Shown piece after piece: positions 35,021-42,924 of a stretch of 64,000 nt of DNA. The position numbers and the translations under genes are program-made. The stretch is taken from contig NZ_CAXHZL010000012.1 of assembly GCF_964022235.1 (NCBI RefSeq), positions 82,716 to 146,715 of the forward strand. The letters are read 5' to 3'. The stretch's first letter is position 1. Each line of letters starts with the position of its first letter. The notes under the pieces are model-generated. The model was not told where the DNA came from and did not search any database. It was given only the letters and a program-made list of their open reading frames with translations. This DNA comes from Limimaricola sp964022235 (GTDB lineage: Bacteria; Pseudomonadota; Alphaproteobacteria; Rhodobacterales; Rhodobacteraceae).

Positions 35021-36322
35021 ATGCCGGGCAAGGCGGGACCGAGCGCCGTGCGCTCGAGGTAGCCCGAGCAGGGCGCCCGTCCCGTCCTGCCCGGTCGCTG
35101 CTGGCCGCAATATCGCCCGGCCCAAGAGCGATCCGAGACCGGCTTGGGATCATTCGTGGCGCTGCATCACCAGGGGCGCAGGTCTGCCTGCGCGTCCGGA
35201 TCGGGGCAAATCTTTCTCTCACGCATCGAGCATTTGCCGATCAGGTTCGGGCGAAGTCGCGTCGAAACGGCTGGTCAGCACGAGGGCATCGGTGCCAAAT
35301 GAAACGCGTGAGTGGGTCATGTTGTGGGGCAGGTCCAGAGCGAGCGGGAGCCGGCGCGAGTGGGTCCGGGTCGGCACGCTGCTGCCACTGGTGCCGGCAG
35401 AACCTGGGTCGGGCCTATCCCCAGCTTTGCCCGCACCAGGCAGCGGCTTCGCGGGGCAAGGTCATGCATGAGCCGTGCCGCGACGTTCAGGTGGGACATA
35501 TCGCAAATAGAGAGACACTATACGCCGAATGTCCCGCCAGAAGCGCTGCACCTCAGCAGGCGCGCTGCACCCGCCCGCCGATGGCCCGAGACACCGCGAG
35601 GGTGCGTGACCTTTCGGGGCCCCGGTCCTTGTAACGGCCCGAGGCGGTGGTCGCTTCGGCCGATGATCGCCTCAGCGGCGTAAGCGCTGCAGCTTGGTCT
35701 CTTCCTGACGGCCGACGCCGAGGAGGGAGCCGTGGAGGCCAACCCGACGACACCCGGCAGGCCCGCCTTAACAAGTGCAAGTCGCCGACCGGCCAGGCGC
35801 CCATGGCTTGGCGGGCGTTCTCCGCTTCTGGGTCCGGAAACGACCGCAGGATATCGGCGGGGTAGCGCCCCTGGTCGGGCGCCGAGACAGAACCAACCGC
35901 AGTGCGATCTCGGCCGCCAACGCGCCCGACGACCCCGGAGGGGCCGGTGCGGTCTTTCTGACCAGCGCACGCAACCACCGACATCAGCAGTTCGACCGTA
36001 AATCCTCTCCCTGTCGCATTGCGGCGACGAATGCCGGGAGCTAGCCGCCCGCACCTCTACGGCCGGATCCCGGCTCGCTCTTTGTTTCAGCCCGGCATTG
36101 CGTTCGCCTTGCCGAGATGACCGAGCCAATTCCCTCCCCCGTACAGGAACAGCTTGACGTCGCGGAGAATGACCCGCGCAAACCATGTTGCCCCGGTCCG
36201 GCCTTTCTTGCGCGGCCAGACTCCCTATTTGGCGGATAGTCTTCGCTTGTTGTGCGAATCCGGCTTTGCCGCATGGCATCAAGTGAAAGCAGCAATTACA
36301 GCATCCAGCTGAAAGGGTGACG
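35021..36322. other. 1.3-kb gap with no supported gene
   Basis: Long frames exist on both strands because of the high GC, but their products are Arg/Pro/Gly-rich, lack ribosome sites and resemble nothing I know. A short minus-strand stretch (GRYPADILRSFPDPEAENAR near 35800-35865) looks protein-like and could be a relic. No clear repeats or terminators seen. Confidence 0.4.
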
Positions 36323-36673
36323 ATGAGCGATTACGAACTGGACGCGATGGATTTGAGTGAACTCAAGAGGCTGCGAAAGGCGGTGCACCGGGCAATCCAA
36401 GACTACCAGGAGCGCAAGAGGGCTCAAGCGCGGAGCGCCGCCGAAGCGGCCGCGCGTGAATTCGGATACACTCTGGAAGAGCTGATAGCAGCCAAGGGGA
36501 GCAAGAAGGGCCGGTCCGCGTCACCCGCGAAGTATCGCAATCCGGACGATCCCGCTCAGACCTGGTCGGGCCGAGGCCGCCAGCCGCAATGGATGAAGGA
36601 TGCGATCGAAAGCGGCGCCGACAGAGATGACTTCCTGATCGAACGCTTCGAAGGCGGCCATGCCGCCGGCTGA
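36323..36673 (+). CDS. H-NS-like nucleoid-associated protein
   Basis: The 116-residue protein starts MSDYELDAMDLSELKRL with AAAGGG upstream. Residues 1-45 form a helical oligomerisation segment, and the C-terminal half has the H-NS family DNA-binding core: KYRNPDDPAQTWSGRGRQPQWMKDAI (consensus Y-x-(N/D)P-x(n)-TW-(S/T)GRGR-x-P-W). H-NS-type proteins carried on plasmids and islands silence AT-rich foreign DNA or coordinate element genes with the host. It stands alone between a gap and a minus-strand gene. Confidence 0.88.
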   Translation: MSDYELDAMDLSELKRLRKAVHRAIQDYQERKRAQARSAAEAAAREFGYTLEELIAAKGSKKGRSASPAKYRNPDDPAQTWSGRGRQPQWMKDAIESGADRDDFLIERFEGGHAAG

Positions 36674-36852
36674 CGGGCAGGAGCGTCACGAAATCTGCCA
36701 GCCCGTCTTCCCTCGGCTCTGCTGACAGATGGAAAGGACGACCGAAGATATCATTCGGTCGTCCTGGTTCTCTCTTCGGCATGGTCGTTGAGAAGAGAAG
36801 TCTCACCCCGGCTGAGCCATGGGGCGCGGCATCTCTTCCAGAGCAACGCCCC

Positions 36853-37533
36853 TCAGGCGCCCGCGGGATGCCTGCGCGTCATCATCTGCCGGGTGCGCTC
36901 CTGCAGCCCATCGGACGAGATGGCAGCGGCCAGCGAGGTCGGTGCCGATGGCGGCCGCTTTGCGTTCGCGGGCGTGGTCGACGAGACGAGCTTCGGCTTT
37001 GCCGCCTGGAGCGGCCGGTAATCAAATTCCCGGCTCCACGCCGGCAATCTCGCATGGACCACAGTGCCGTCGAAATGCCGGCGCAAGGCACTCGGCGACG
37101 CCAGCAGGAACGCATCCCTCTCAGGGGGACGAAGCCCCTCAAGATAGGCAAGGATCTGTTCATCCTTCAGTCGCTCGGCGATCTCCTGGCGCTGATGCGG
37201 CGTGGCCGCTTGGAGATATGCTTTCATGGCCGGCACCAAGCGCGTCGGATCCGGCCTGGCCTCTGAGGCCTTGGGTGCAGGCGTGCTCATCTCGAACTCG
37301 CGCGCGCGGTGGGCCGCCTCCGCCGCTGCATCATGAGTGTCCCCGCGGGCGGACCCCAAGCCCAAGGCGCGGCCGAGTTTCTGCGTGGCAATCAGCGGCA
37401 GACCGAGAAGCTTGAGGATGAGGTTCAAGATCTGTCGTGCCATCTCCTTCAATGCCTCCCAAGCGGTCTGGCTCAACGTCTCAGGCTCGGAAGCGCCGGC
37501 GCGCTTCCGGCGACGGGTGGGGGATGTCGTCAT
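36853..37533 (-). CDS. Hypothetical basic protein (226 aa)
   Basis: The start MTTSPTRRRKRAGASEPETL at 37533 has a strong AAAGGAG. After a basic N-terminus there is a hydrophobic amphipathic segment, LNLILKLLGLPLIATQKLG (residues ~35-53), then an Ala/Arg helical region and the stretch YLQAATPHQRQEIAERLKDEQILAYLEGLRPPERDAFL (~110-150). The C-terminus is Pro/Ala-rich. I recognise no family. It may be membrane-peripheral. It is transcribed opposite to the H-NS-like and AAA+ genes. Confidence 0.6.
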   Translation of the reverse strand: MTTSPTRRRKRAGASEPETLSQTAWEALKEMARQILNLILKLLGLPLIATQKLGRALGLGSARGDTHDAAAEAAHRAREFEMSTPAPKASEARPDPTRLVPAMKAYLQAATPHQRQEIAERLKDEQILAYLEGLRPPERDAFLLASPSALRRHFDGTVVHARLPAWSREFDYRPLQAAKPKLVSSTTPANAKRPPSAPTSLAAAISSDGLQERTRQMMTRRHPAGA

Positions 37534-37618
37534 GTGTCTCTCCTTTCGCTGTGTACACGCCGGAGAGATCCGAGAGGCGGACGCATAGCACAAACTCGGG
37601 GTGCTTCGTCGCGCTGCG

Positions 37619-37894
37619 CTATGGGGACCAGATGGCACCGGATCTGGTGGCATCCCTTTCAGCTGTCAGATGCGCGACGATGGCTTCAAGATCCGCAATC
37701 TCGGTCAGGAGATCGGCCTGTGCGTCCTCGAGCACATCACGCTCGGCCTCGGCCGCCAATGCGCGGGCTTTCCAGCGGGACAGGTACTCTCCGGCGACGT
37801 TGGCCACTCGATAACCCTCGGGATCGAGCTCCACGCGGGTGCGCGGGGTGGTCGCCTGCGACAGAAGAATTGCGGTATTGAGAAGGCCCAGCAT
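37619..37894 (-). CDS. Small coiled-coil hypothetical protein (91 aa)
   Basis: The start MLGLLNTAILLSQATTPRTR at 37894 has AAAGGG upstream. Residues ~40-85 (LSRWKARALAAEAERDVLEDAQADLLTEIADLEAIVAHLTAERD) form a long alpha-helix with heptad-like hydrophobics, a likely coiled coil. It lies 85 bp upstream of the 226-residue gene on the same strand, so the two may form one operon. Function unknown. Confidence 0.6.
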   Translation of the reverse strand: MLGLLNTAILLSQATTPRTRVELDPEGYRVANVAGEYLSRWKARALAAEAERDVLEDAQADLLTEIADLEAIVAHLTAERDATRSGAIWSP

Positions 37895-38263
37895 GGAAAT
37901 CCCTTTCCTGATCCGTGCCTCAATGAAACCGAATTGCCGCCCCGAGATCAATGGGTGAATTCCCAGGATGACGAATTACGGGTAGGGCCGTGGTACATGT
38001 ACCGAAGAACGGAATTGATATTATCGAGCCAACTGGCATCATTCGATGATGGGATTCTGCTGGAGTGGGTATTGCAAGGAGAATGTCCTGGAAATATCCA
38101 TCTCCTTCTTTCACGGATAAACACCATGGTTTTTCGACTTGACCCTGCGCGGAAGGGCTTCTACCGTCCCACCATGATCGCTCGCATCCTCATATCCCGT
38201 CTTTGATTGCATCCCTCATGCCGATGGCATGGGGAGGTTTTCTCATGACGGGAGACAAAAGAG
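37895..38263. promoter_or_regulatory. Divergent region upstream of the AAA+ operon
   Basis: No gene. AT-richer than the surroundings. A short hairpin CATGCC-GAT-GGCATG lies near 38218-38232, followed by GGGGAGGTTTTCTC; this could be an attenuator or operator in front of the AAA+ gene at 38264. It should also hold the minus-strand promoter for 37894. Confidence 0.4.
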
Positions 38264-39667
38264 ATGACTGACGATCCCTCTCGGGACAATGACGCTATCG
38301 ATCTGTTCGCGGATATCGGCGACATTTCGGAGCTGTGTCCGGAAACAAACGACTTCAGCCTATCGCGCCTTGCTTCGATCCTGATTTCCGAATGCATCCC
38401 GGAGGCCCGGGCCGAGGCCGAACAAAACGCCCATCGCGCAATCTGCCGCTGGTGGGAACGCCAAGGGGAAGCAGCGCGCGCAGCTGCCGCGCAGGCTTGC
38501 AACCTTCGCTATCGACCCGAAGCGGACCCGGGAGCAGGCAAGCGGGCCCGCGACGATCTGTCGGATCTGCAGGAGGAGCTCTTCGAGATCCAATTGCAAG
38601 ATGTGGCGCTGCAGCTTGCGCAGGACGAGATTCCGCATGAGGTCGAGCGGCAGGTCCGGGCGCGGCTGGCAGAGGAACGGGCGCGCCAACAGCCGCCGGT
38701 TTCCACCGAGCCGATCCCGCCGGCGTTCGATCTGACCGGTGAGGCGACCGCGCTGAACGAAGCCGAGATCGAGGGTTTGGGGCGGTACCTGCTCGATCCT
38801 GCGGCGCTGAAGAACCTGCCCGAGGGCGGCAAACAGCTTGAGCGGAATGCCGGTCTGCATGCAGCCTGCACCAAGCTGCTGCCGTACCGGGAAAACCGGG
38901 ATCGCGACCGCTTCGCCCGGATCCGGCACCAGCTTGGCGAGAAATACCCCCACGCCACCTCCGTCATCGACGGGTTGTTGCGCCCGCTGCAGCGCAATTT
39001 CGACAGTGGGGAGGCGCGCCTGAAGCTGCGGCCGACGATCCTCGCCGGGGCGCCGGGCACTGGCAAGACCGCGCTCCTGCGCGATTTGGCGGCCGCCCTC
39101 GATCTCCCGATCAAGGCGCCGTCGGTGGCAGGTCAGACCGACAGCAATCTGTTCGGCGTGTCAGCTGGGTGGTCGTCATCGATGCCGTCCATCATGACAA
39201 CGGTGATCGCAGCGGCGCAGGTGCTTAATCCGCTGATCGTTCTCGACGAGATCGACAAGGCTCAGACATCGGCCAACGGCTCAATCCAGGAGAGCCTTCT
39301 GCCGCTGCTCGAACCGCTCGAGGCGGCACGCTACCACGAGCGCTACCTCGCCTCGGCGGTCGATGCCTCGCATATCAACTGGATCTTCACTGCCAACTCT
39401 CTGGAGCGGATCACGGCGCCGCTGCTGTCGCGCTGCGACGTGTACGAGATGCCGCAGCCAGACGTCGCTCACGTCCGGCCGCTGGCGCAATCGATTCTGC
39501 GCGCTCACGCCGACAGTCTCGGCCTGGAACCGGGGTTCTTCCACCTCACCCAAGGAGACCTGGAGTTCCTCGAGGAGACCTTCTCGCGGCACCGCAGCAT
39601 CCGTGTGCTCGCGGAACTCGTGCGGCAGCTCATCAACGACAACGGCCGGGGGATGGCGCATGCGTAA
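38264..39667 (+). CDS. AAA+ ATPase of the primase island (467 aa)
   Basis: The protein has an N-terminal helical part (~1-150) with an acidic start, then a single AAA+ domain: Walker A AGAPGTGKTALL (~261-272), NLFGVSAGWSS, Walker B PLIVLDEIDKAQ (~323-334), sensor-1-like INWIFTANSLERI, and arginine finger region PLLSRCDVYEMPQP. The order resembles Lon/MoxR-like remodelling ATPases but there is no protease domain. It begins at 38264 and its stop overlaps the start of the zinc-ribbon gene (ATGCGTAA), so the two are translated together. It may remodel a protein or nucleoprotein complex of the island; the target is unknown. Confidence 0.85.
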   Translation: MTDDPSRDNDAIDLFADIGDISELCPETNDFSLSRLASILISECIPEARAEAEQNAHRAICRWWERQGEAARAAAAQACNLRYRPEADPGAGKRARDDLSDLQEELFEIQLQDVALQLAQDEIPHEVERQVRARLAEERARQQPPVSTEPIPPAFDLTGEATALNEAEIEGLGRYLLDPAALKNLPEGGKQLERNAGLHAACTKLLPYRENRDRDRFARIRHQLGEKYPHATSVIDGLLRPLQRNFDSGEARLKLRPTILAGAPGTGKTALLRDLAAALDLPIKAPSVAGQTDSNLFGVSAGWSSSMPSIMTTVIAAAQVLNPLIVLDEIDKAQTSANGSIQESLLPLLEPLEAARYHERYLASAVDASHINWIFTANSLERITAPLLSRCDVYEMPQPDVAHVRPLAQSILRAHADSLGLEPGFFHLTQGDLEFLEETFSRHRSIRVLAELVRQLINDNGRGMAHA

Positions 39668-40076
39668 GCTGACATACGAAGAGGACCTCGCGCCGCTGGA
39701 GGCGCGCTACGAGACGCTGTTCACCACGGCACTCGACGACGGCACGCCATGGTCGCGCTTTTGGGGGTTCGAGATTGGCCCCGGCTGGGCAGCGCTCGTC
39801 AGCGACATGCTGGCCGAGATCGAAGCGCAGAACATCGAGGTCACGATCTGCAACATCCGCGAAAAATGGGGTCGCCTGGAGGTCCTCTACTGGTGCCAAG
39901 ACGACCGGATCGAGCCGATCATCGAGCGGGCCGAGGCTCGGGCCGCAGATACCTGCAAGCTGTGTGGCAATACCCCGCGCTTTGACCACCCGGTCGATTG
40001 GGAATTGTGCTTCTGCAAGCCGTGTTGGGATGTGTGGCCAACGCGCTCGAAGGTCCCGTTTCCAGGCCCCGAATAA
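39660..40076 (+). CDS. Small zinc-ribbon protein coupled to the AAA+ ATPase
   Basis: The 138-residue protein starts MRKLTYEEDLAPLEARYE at 39660, inside the last codons of the AAA+ gene. Residues ~35-85 (GFEIGPGWAALVSDMLAEIEAQ ... NIREKWGRLEVLYW) resemble a common mobile-element protein family with a 'GDGW...KEKFG-LR' pattern. The C-terminal part has two Cys pairs, CKLCG and CFCKPCW, which should bind zinc. The tight coupling suggests it works with the ATPase as adaptor or substrate selector, which is inference. Confidence 0.7.
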   Translation: MRKLTYEEDLAPLEARYETLFTTALDDGTPWSRFWGFEIGPGWAALVSDMLAEIEAQNIEVTICNIREKWGRLEVLYWCQDDRIEPIIERAEARAADTCKLCGNTPRFDHPVDWELCFCKPCWDVWPTRSKVPFPGPE

Positions 40077-40202
40077 GCAGGAGGGGGCAGGGAAAAGAAG
40101 TTCCCGCCTCCATCACCGGATCTCCAGGAGACGTCCTCCGCTTTGGAATTTCTCTAATCATTCCTCTCTAGGATCGATGGGGTGAACCAAGGAGGACGTC
40201 AC

Positions 40203-40934
40203 ATGAAGACATTGCACATGCACGAGTTCGAGCGGCATCTTGAGAAAGCTCACCTGAAGACGCAGTACATCTATACGCCGAACAGGGATCGCGTTCCTCC
40301 GGAGATGGCAAGCGGCTGGATCACCAACGAACTCATTACACGGGGCGCTTCATTTCAGACTGTCGCCATGTTCTGCCATCCCAAGGGGATGCCTTCACTC
40401 GCCGATGTCCGGCCATTCTCTACCGGAAAGAGATGCCTGGATCATATAGGGTTTCATCTTCTCGATGACTCCGGGTCCGATGCGGATATCGACGAGGTCT
40501 GCGCGCGGGTCGCTGAACTCAGGCCTGATCTGATGGAATTTGATGCCTCCGTACTCGGAGCCGAGGATGTCGAGACATGGGTCAGGATCGACAAAAATGA
40601 CTACCGAACATATTGCCTTCAGGCGCGGGGCCGCCCTGACCTTGTTTTTGACGGCGTCATCCTGGAATGGGATTACATCGAAGATGACGAGACGGAGCAG
40701 CCGATCTGGACGGAGCGGACGAAATACAGGTCTGCCCATGGCGATTATATCGCCCTGAAGGAGAAAACGGCACTCCAAGACGGAAGACCCATCTCATCCA
40801 ATCGCATGCTCCGGATATTTCTCACTGAAGAAGAGGCAGACGATTTCCTCTACGAGGAGGATATCGAGGACGTCGTTCGGGACGTAGGCCTCCTGATCGA
40901 AGGCGGAAATATATCAACGCCTGTGGCGCGATAG
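40203..40934 (+). CDS. Hypothetical protein (243 aa)
   Basis: I do not recognise it. The ATG at 40203 (MKTLHMHEFERHLEKAHLK) has a perfect AAGGAGG 8 bases upstream, so it is well translated. It is soluble, acidic at the C-terminus (EEEADDFLYEEDIEDVV) and has mixed alpha/beta character. Cys are few. It is 126 bp downstream of the zinc-ribbon gene on the same strand and may be part of the AAA+ operon. Confidence 0.7.
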   Translation: MKTLHMHEFERHLEKAHLKTQYIYTPNRDRVPPEMASGWITNELITRGASFQTVAMFCHPKGMPSLADVRPFSTGKRCLDHIGFHLLDDSGSDADIDEVCARVAELRPDLMEFDASVLGAEDVETWVRIDKNDYRTYCLQARGRPDLVFDGVILEWDYIEDDETEQPIWTERTKYRSAHGDYIALKEKTALQDGRPISSNRMLRIFLTEEEADDFLYEEDIEDVVRDVGLLIEGGNISTPVAR

Positions 40935-41136
40935 GGGAATGAATTCCTGCCCTCTCCTCAACAAAGATGAGATCCTTTGATATGCGTCTGGAGACCGAGA
41001 GACGGAACCGAGTTCTGGGCCGTAAGAAAGGATCGATACAGGGCCGCCTGACTTGGAAAAGGATTTTCCCTGAACCTTTCTGAAATGTCTTTTGAATACC
41101 TTGCCGGAAACCGAGGAAATCGCGGGGCAGGAGATA

Positions 41137-41577
41137 ATGCTATCACCATCCAACACCAACATCGTGCAGCAGAGCTTTCTCAAGGAGCTTCATCTGCACA
41201 TAGCCGGCGAGGCATGGATGTGCACGGCCGGTCATTGGATCATCGATGACCGGTTGCGCCTGGAAGCGCTTTTGCATTGCGGCCGAAAGCTCGAACAGGG
41301 CGGAGACAGGCGTCTGGGGGAAGGGGCGGCGGAATGCTCGCGTAAGGCGCTGCAGGCGCTCGGCCGGGACCTTTTCGCCAAGGTCAAACCGATGATCCGG
41401 TTCGATCGCTCGGCCTTCCTGATCCAATACGCAGCTTGTGAAAGGGTTCTCCGTCAGGCCATTGAGCGAGGGGTGCCGGTCATGCGGGACCAGCTGAATA
41501 TCGACAGCGCATCCTGGATCGAGTTCATGGGGTCCGGCGCGGATGATGGACTTCATGAAGTCGGGCGAACGGCTTGA
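41137..41577 (+). CDS. Hypothetical protein (146 aa)
   Basis: Family unknown. I chose ATG 41137 (MLSPSNTNIVQQSFLKELHL) with GCAGGAG upstream; a frame to 41092 is open. The N-terminal half contains WMCTAGHWIIDDRLRLEALL, the rest is helical (RKALQALGRDLFAKVKPMIR). It is soluble and has no membrane segments. It is on the plus strand in line with the other island genes. Confidence 0.55.
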   Translation: MLSPSNTNIVQQSFLKELHLHIAGEAWMCTAGHWIIDDRLRLEALLHCGRKLEQGGDRRLGEGAAECSRKALQALGRDLFAKVKPMIRFDRSAFLIQYAACERVLRQAIERGVPVMRDQLNIDSASWIEFMGSGADDGLHEVGRTA

Positions 41578-41981
41578 GATGCAAGCCCGGGGAAAACGGA
41601 GGCGCCCGCCGCGGCAAAAACGAGCAGGTGCGCTCGATTACAGGACCTGGTCTGATCGTGCTCCGGCATTCCGCGAGCGGATGCTGCAGTCTTGGCCGGA
41701 TTGCCGCCGTAAATCGCCATTCCGATGGTATACATATACATCTTCTTCACGCCGAGGATTGTCAACATTTCGGGCCCATGTTTTTTCGGGTCACGCAGAC
41801 CCGAGGCGAGCGATATGACGCTTCTAGAGATTTTGTCATTGCGCTGCGGTCGCGCTAGAAATAAAAGGGCATGCAGCAATAGCACCGCCGGTTGCCCTGC
41901 AATGAGGTGACTGCAACGCAACAAAAATAACATCGGAAAAGGGGAAGCTGCGCCCTTCCGGGATGAATATGAGGAAGCAGG
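41578..41981. other. Gap with the fourth ATTGTCAACATT motif
   Basis: No supported gene. A minus-strand frame starting near the motif (MLTILGVKKMYMYTIGMA) has no ribosome site and no known relatives. The part around 41715-41770 is AT-rich (TATACATATACA), and the motif lies at 41758. Confidence 0.4.
41758..41769 (+). repeat. ATTGTCAACATT motif, copy 4
   Basis: Fourth exact copy, in an AT-rich non-coding stretch. On the minus strand TTGACA is followed by TATATG and TATAC at a spacing (19-21) too long for a good promoter. Confidence 0.7.
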
Positions 41982-42515
41982 ATGTTCTACATCATCGAGA
42001 GTGAATACGTTGGGCCAAATCCGGAAGAGATGGTGGATGAGGATCAGATCTTCATCACGACGGCGCCGGCCTTGGTGAACACCAATCACGAACCCTGCAT
42101 TTCTGGATGGTGTGGGACGACCAACGACATCTCAACCATTGCGCGCGGCGAATACGGCACCCGGGAAGAGGCCGAGAACGCCATGTCGGCCATCTTCGGC
42201 GCAGTTCGGCCGTCCGACATTGACCGGCAGCCCTGCTTTGCAATCGACTCTGACGGAGATGCTGCCGATCATATCGTCGCAGTGTATCGCCCAGGCCCCT
42301 GTCGGCCGCTGTCGCGGTCTGCAACGGAAGATTGGGTGTCGACCGCTCTCGACCAGATCCAAGCTGACACCACGGATGAGCGGCTCGAGGAACTCGAGGA
42401 AGAACTGGAAGCGGAAGCGAACGATCAGGGCATGACGCTGTATCGTGAGAGCCTCGGATCGCTTTTCGAGGCCAAAAGGGACGAGCGCCGAGAGGCACTC
42501 GAAGACGCCGAATAG
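41982..42515 (+). CDS. Hypothetical acidic protein (177 aa)
   Basis: Family unknown. It starts MFYIIESEYVGPNPEEMVDE at 41982 with AGGAAG upstream. The N-terminal part has aromatic and Cys residues (CISGWCGTTND), and the C-terminal third is a charged helix (DERLEELEEELEAEANDQG ... KRDERREALEDAE), likely a coiled coil. Similar in style to the other small island proteins. It is the last plus-strand gene of the island. Confidence 0.65.
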   Translation: MFYIIESEYVGPNPEEMVDEDQIFITTAPALVNTNHEPCISGWCGTTNDISTIARGEYGTREEAENAMSAIFGAVRPSDIDRQPCFAIDSDGDAADHIVAVYRPGPCRPLSRSATEDWVSTALDQIQADTTDERLEELEEELEAEANDQGMTLYRESLGSLFEAKRDERREALEDAE

Positions 42516-42924
42516 CTGTCGGCATCCTTTTCGTGGCAGCGACGGTCAGGTCGGAAGGTACAGCCGCGTTACCAGCGGGCCTGACCGCATCCGCTGGCGG
42601 TTACACGGCCGCGTTGCCCATGCGGACGCCGGTATACGCGCTGAACGGATTTGGGTCGAACATCGCTGCGGGGTCATGCTCGGCAATCCCGTCGCGGACT
42701 TGCTCGATGATCGATGGGAGCGGCATCCCGGTCCAGGCCGAACATCGGCGCGGCCTCGCTTGCCTGTGCCACCCTTGCTGGGAGAATGTGCTTGCGCCGA
42801 GCCCTCGCAGATGAGGTTTCGTGATGGAGGCGCAATCGACGTCCCGAAACTGCGGCAGGGGCAAGTTCCGCTTTAGAACCATCCAGAGAAGTCCGAGAGA
42901 TGGATCGGGGGATGGTCTTGCCGA
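42516..42924. other. Gap at the right edge of the island
   Basis: No supported gene on either strand; the frames present have no ribosome site and no recognisable content. It separates the plus-strand island genes from the converging hipA-like gene. Confidence 0.4.

Noticed and set aside
35518..36282. A 254-residue minus-strand frame in the gap after the primase-helicase
   Set aside because: Arg/Pro/Ser-rich with no ribosome site and no recognisable family; codon bias does not support coding.
36853..37894. The two minus-strand hypothetical genes considered as a toxin-antitoxin pair
   Set aside because: Sizes and sequence features do not match any known pair, and the 85-bp gap argues against tight coupling.
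41553..42089. A 178-residue minus-strand frame across the fourth 12-mer motif
   Set aside because: Overlaps two supported plus-strand genes, no start signals, no known relatives.
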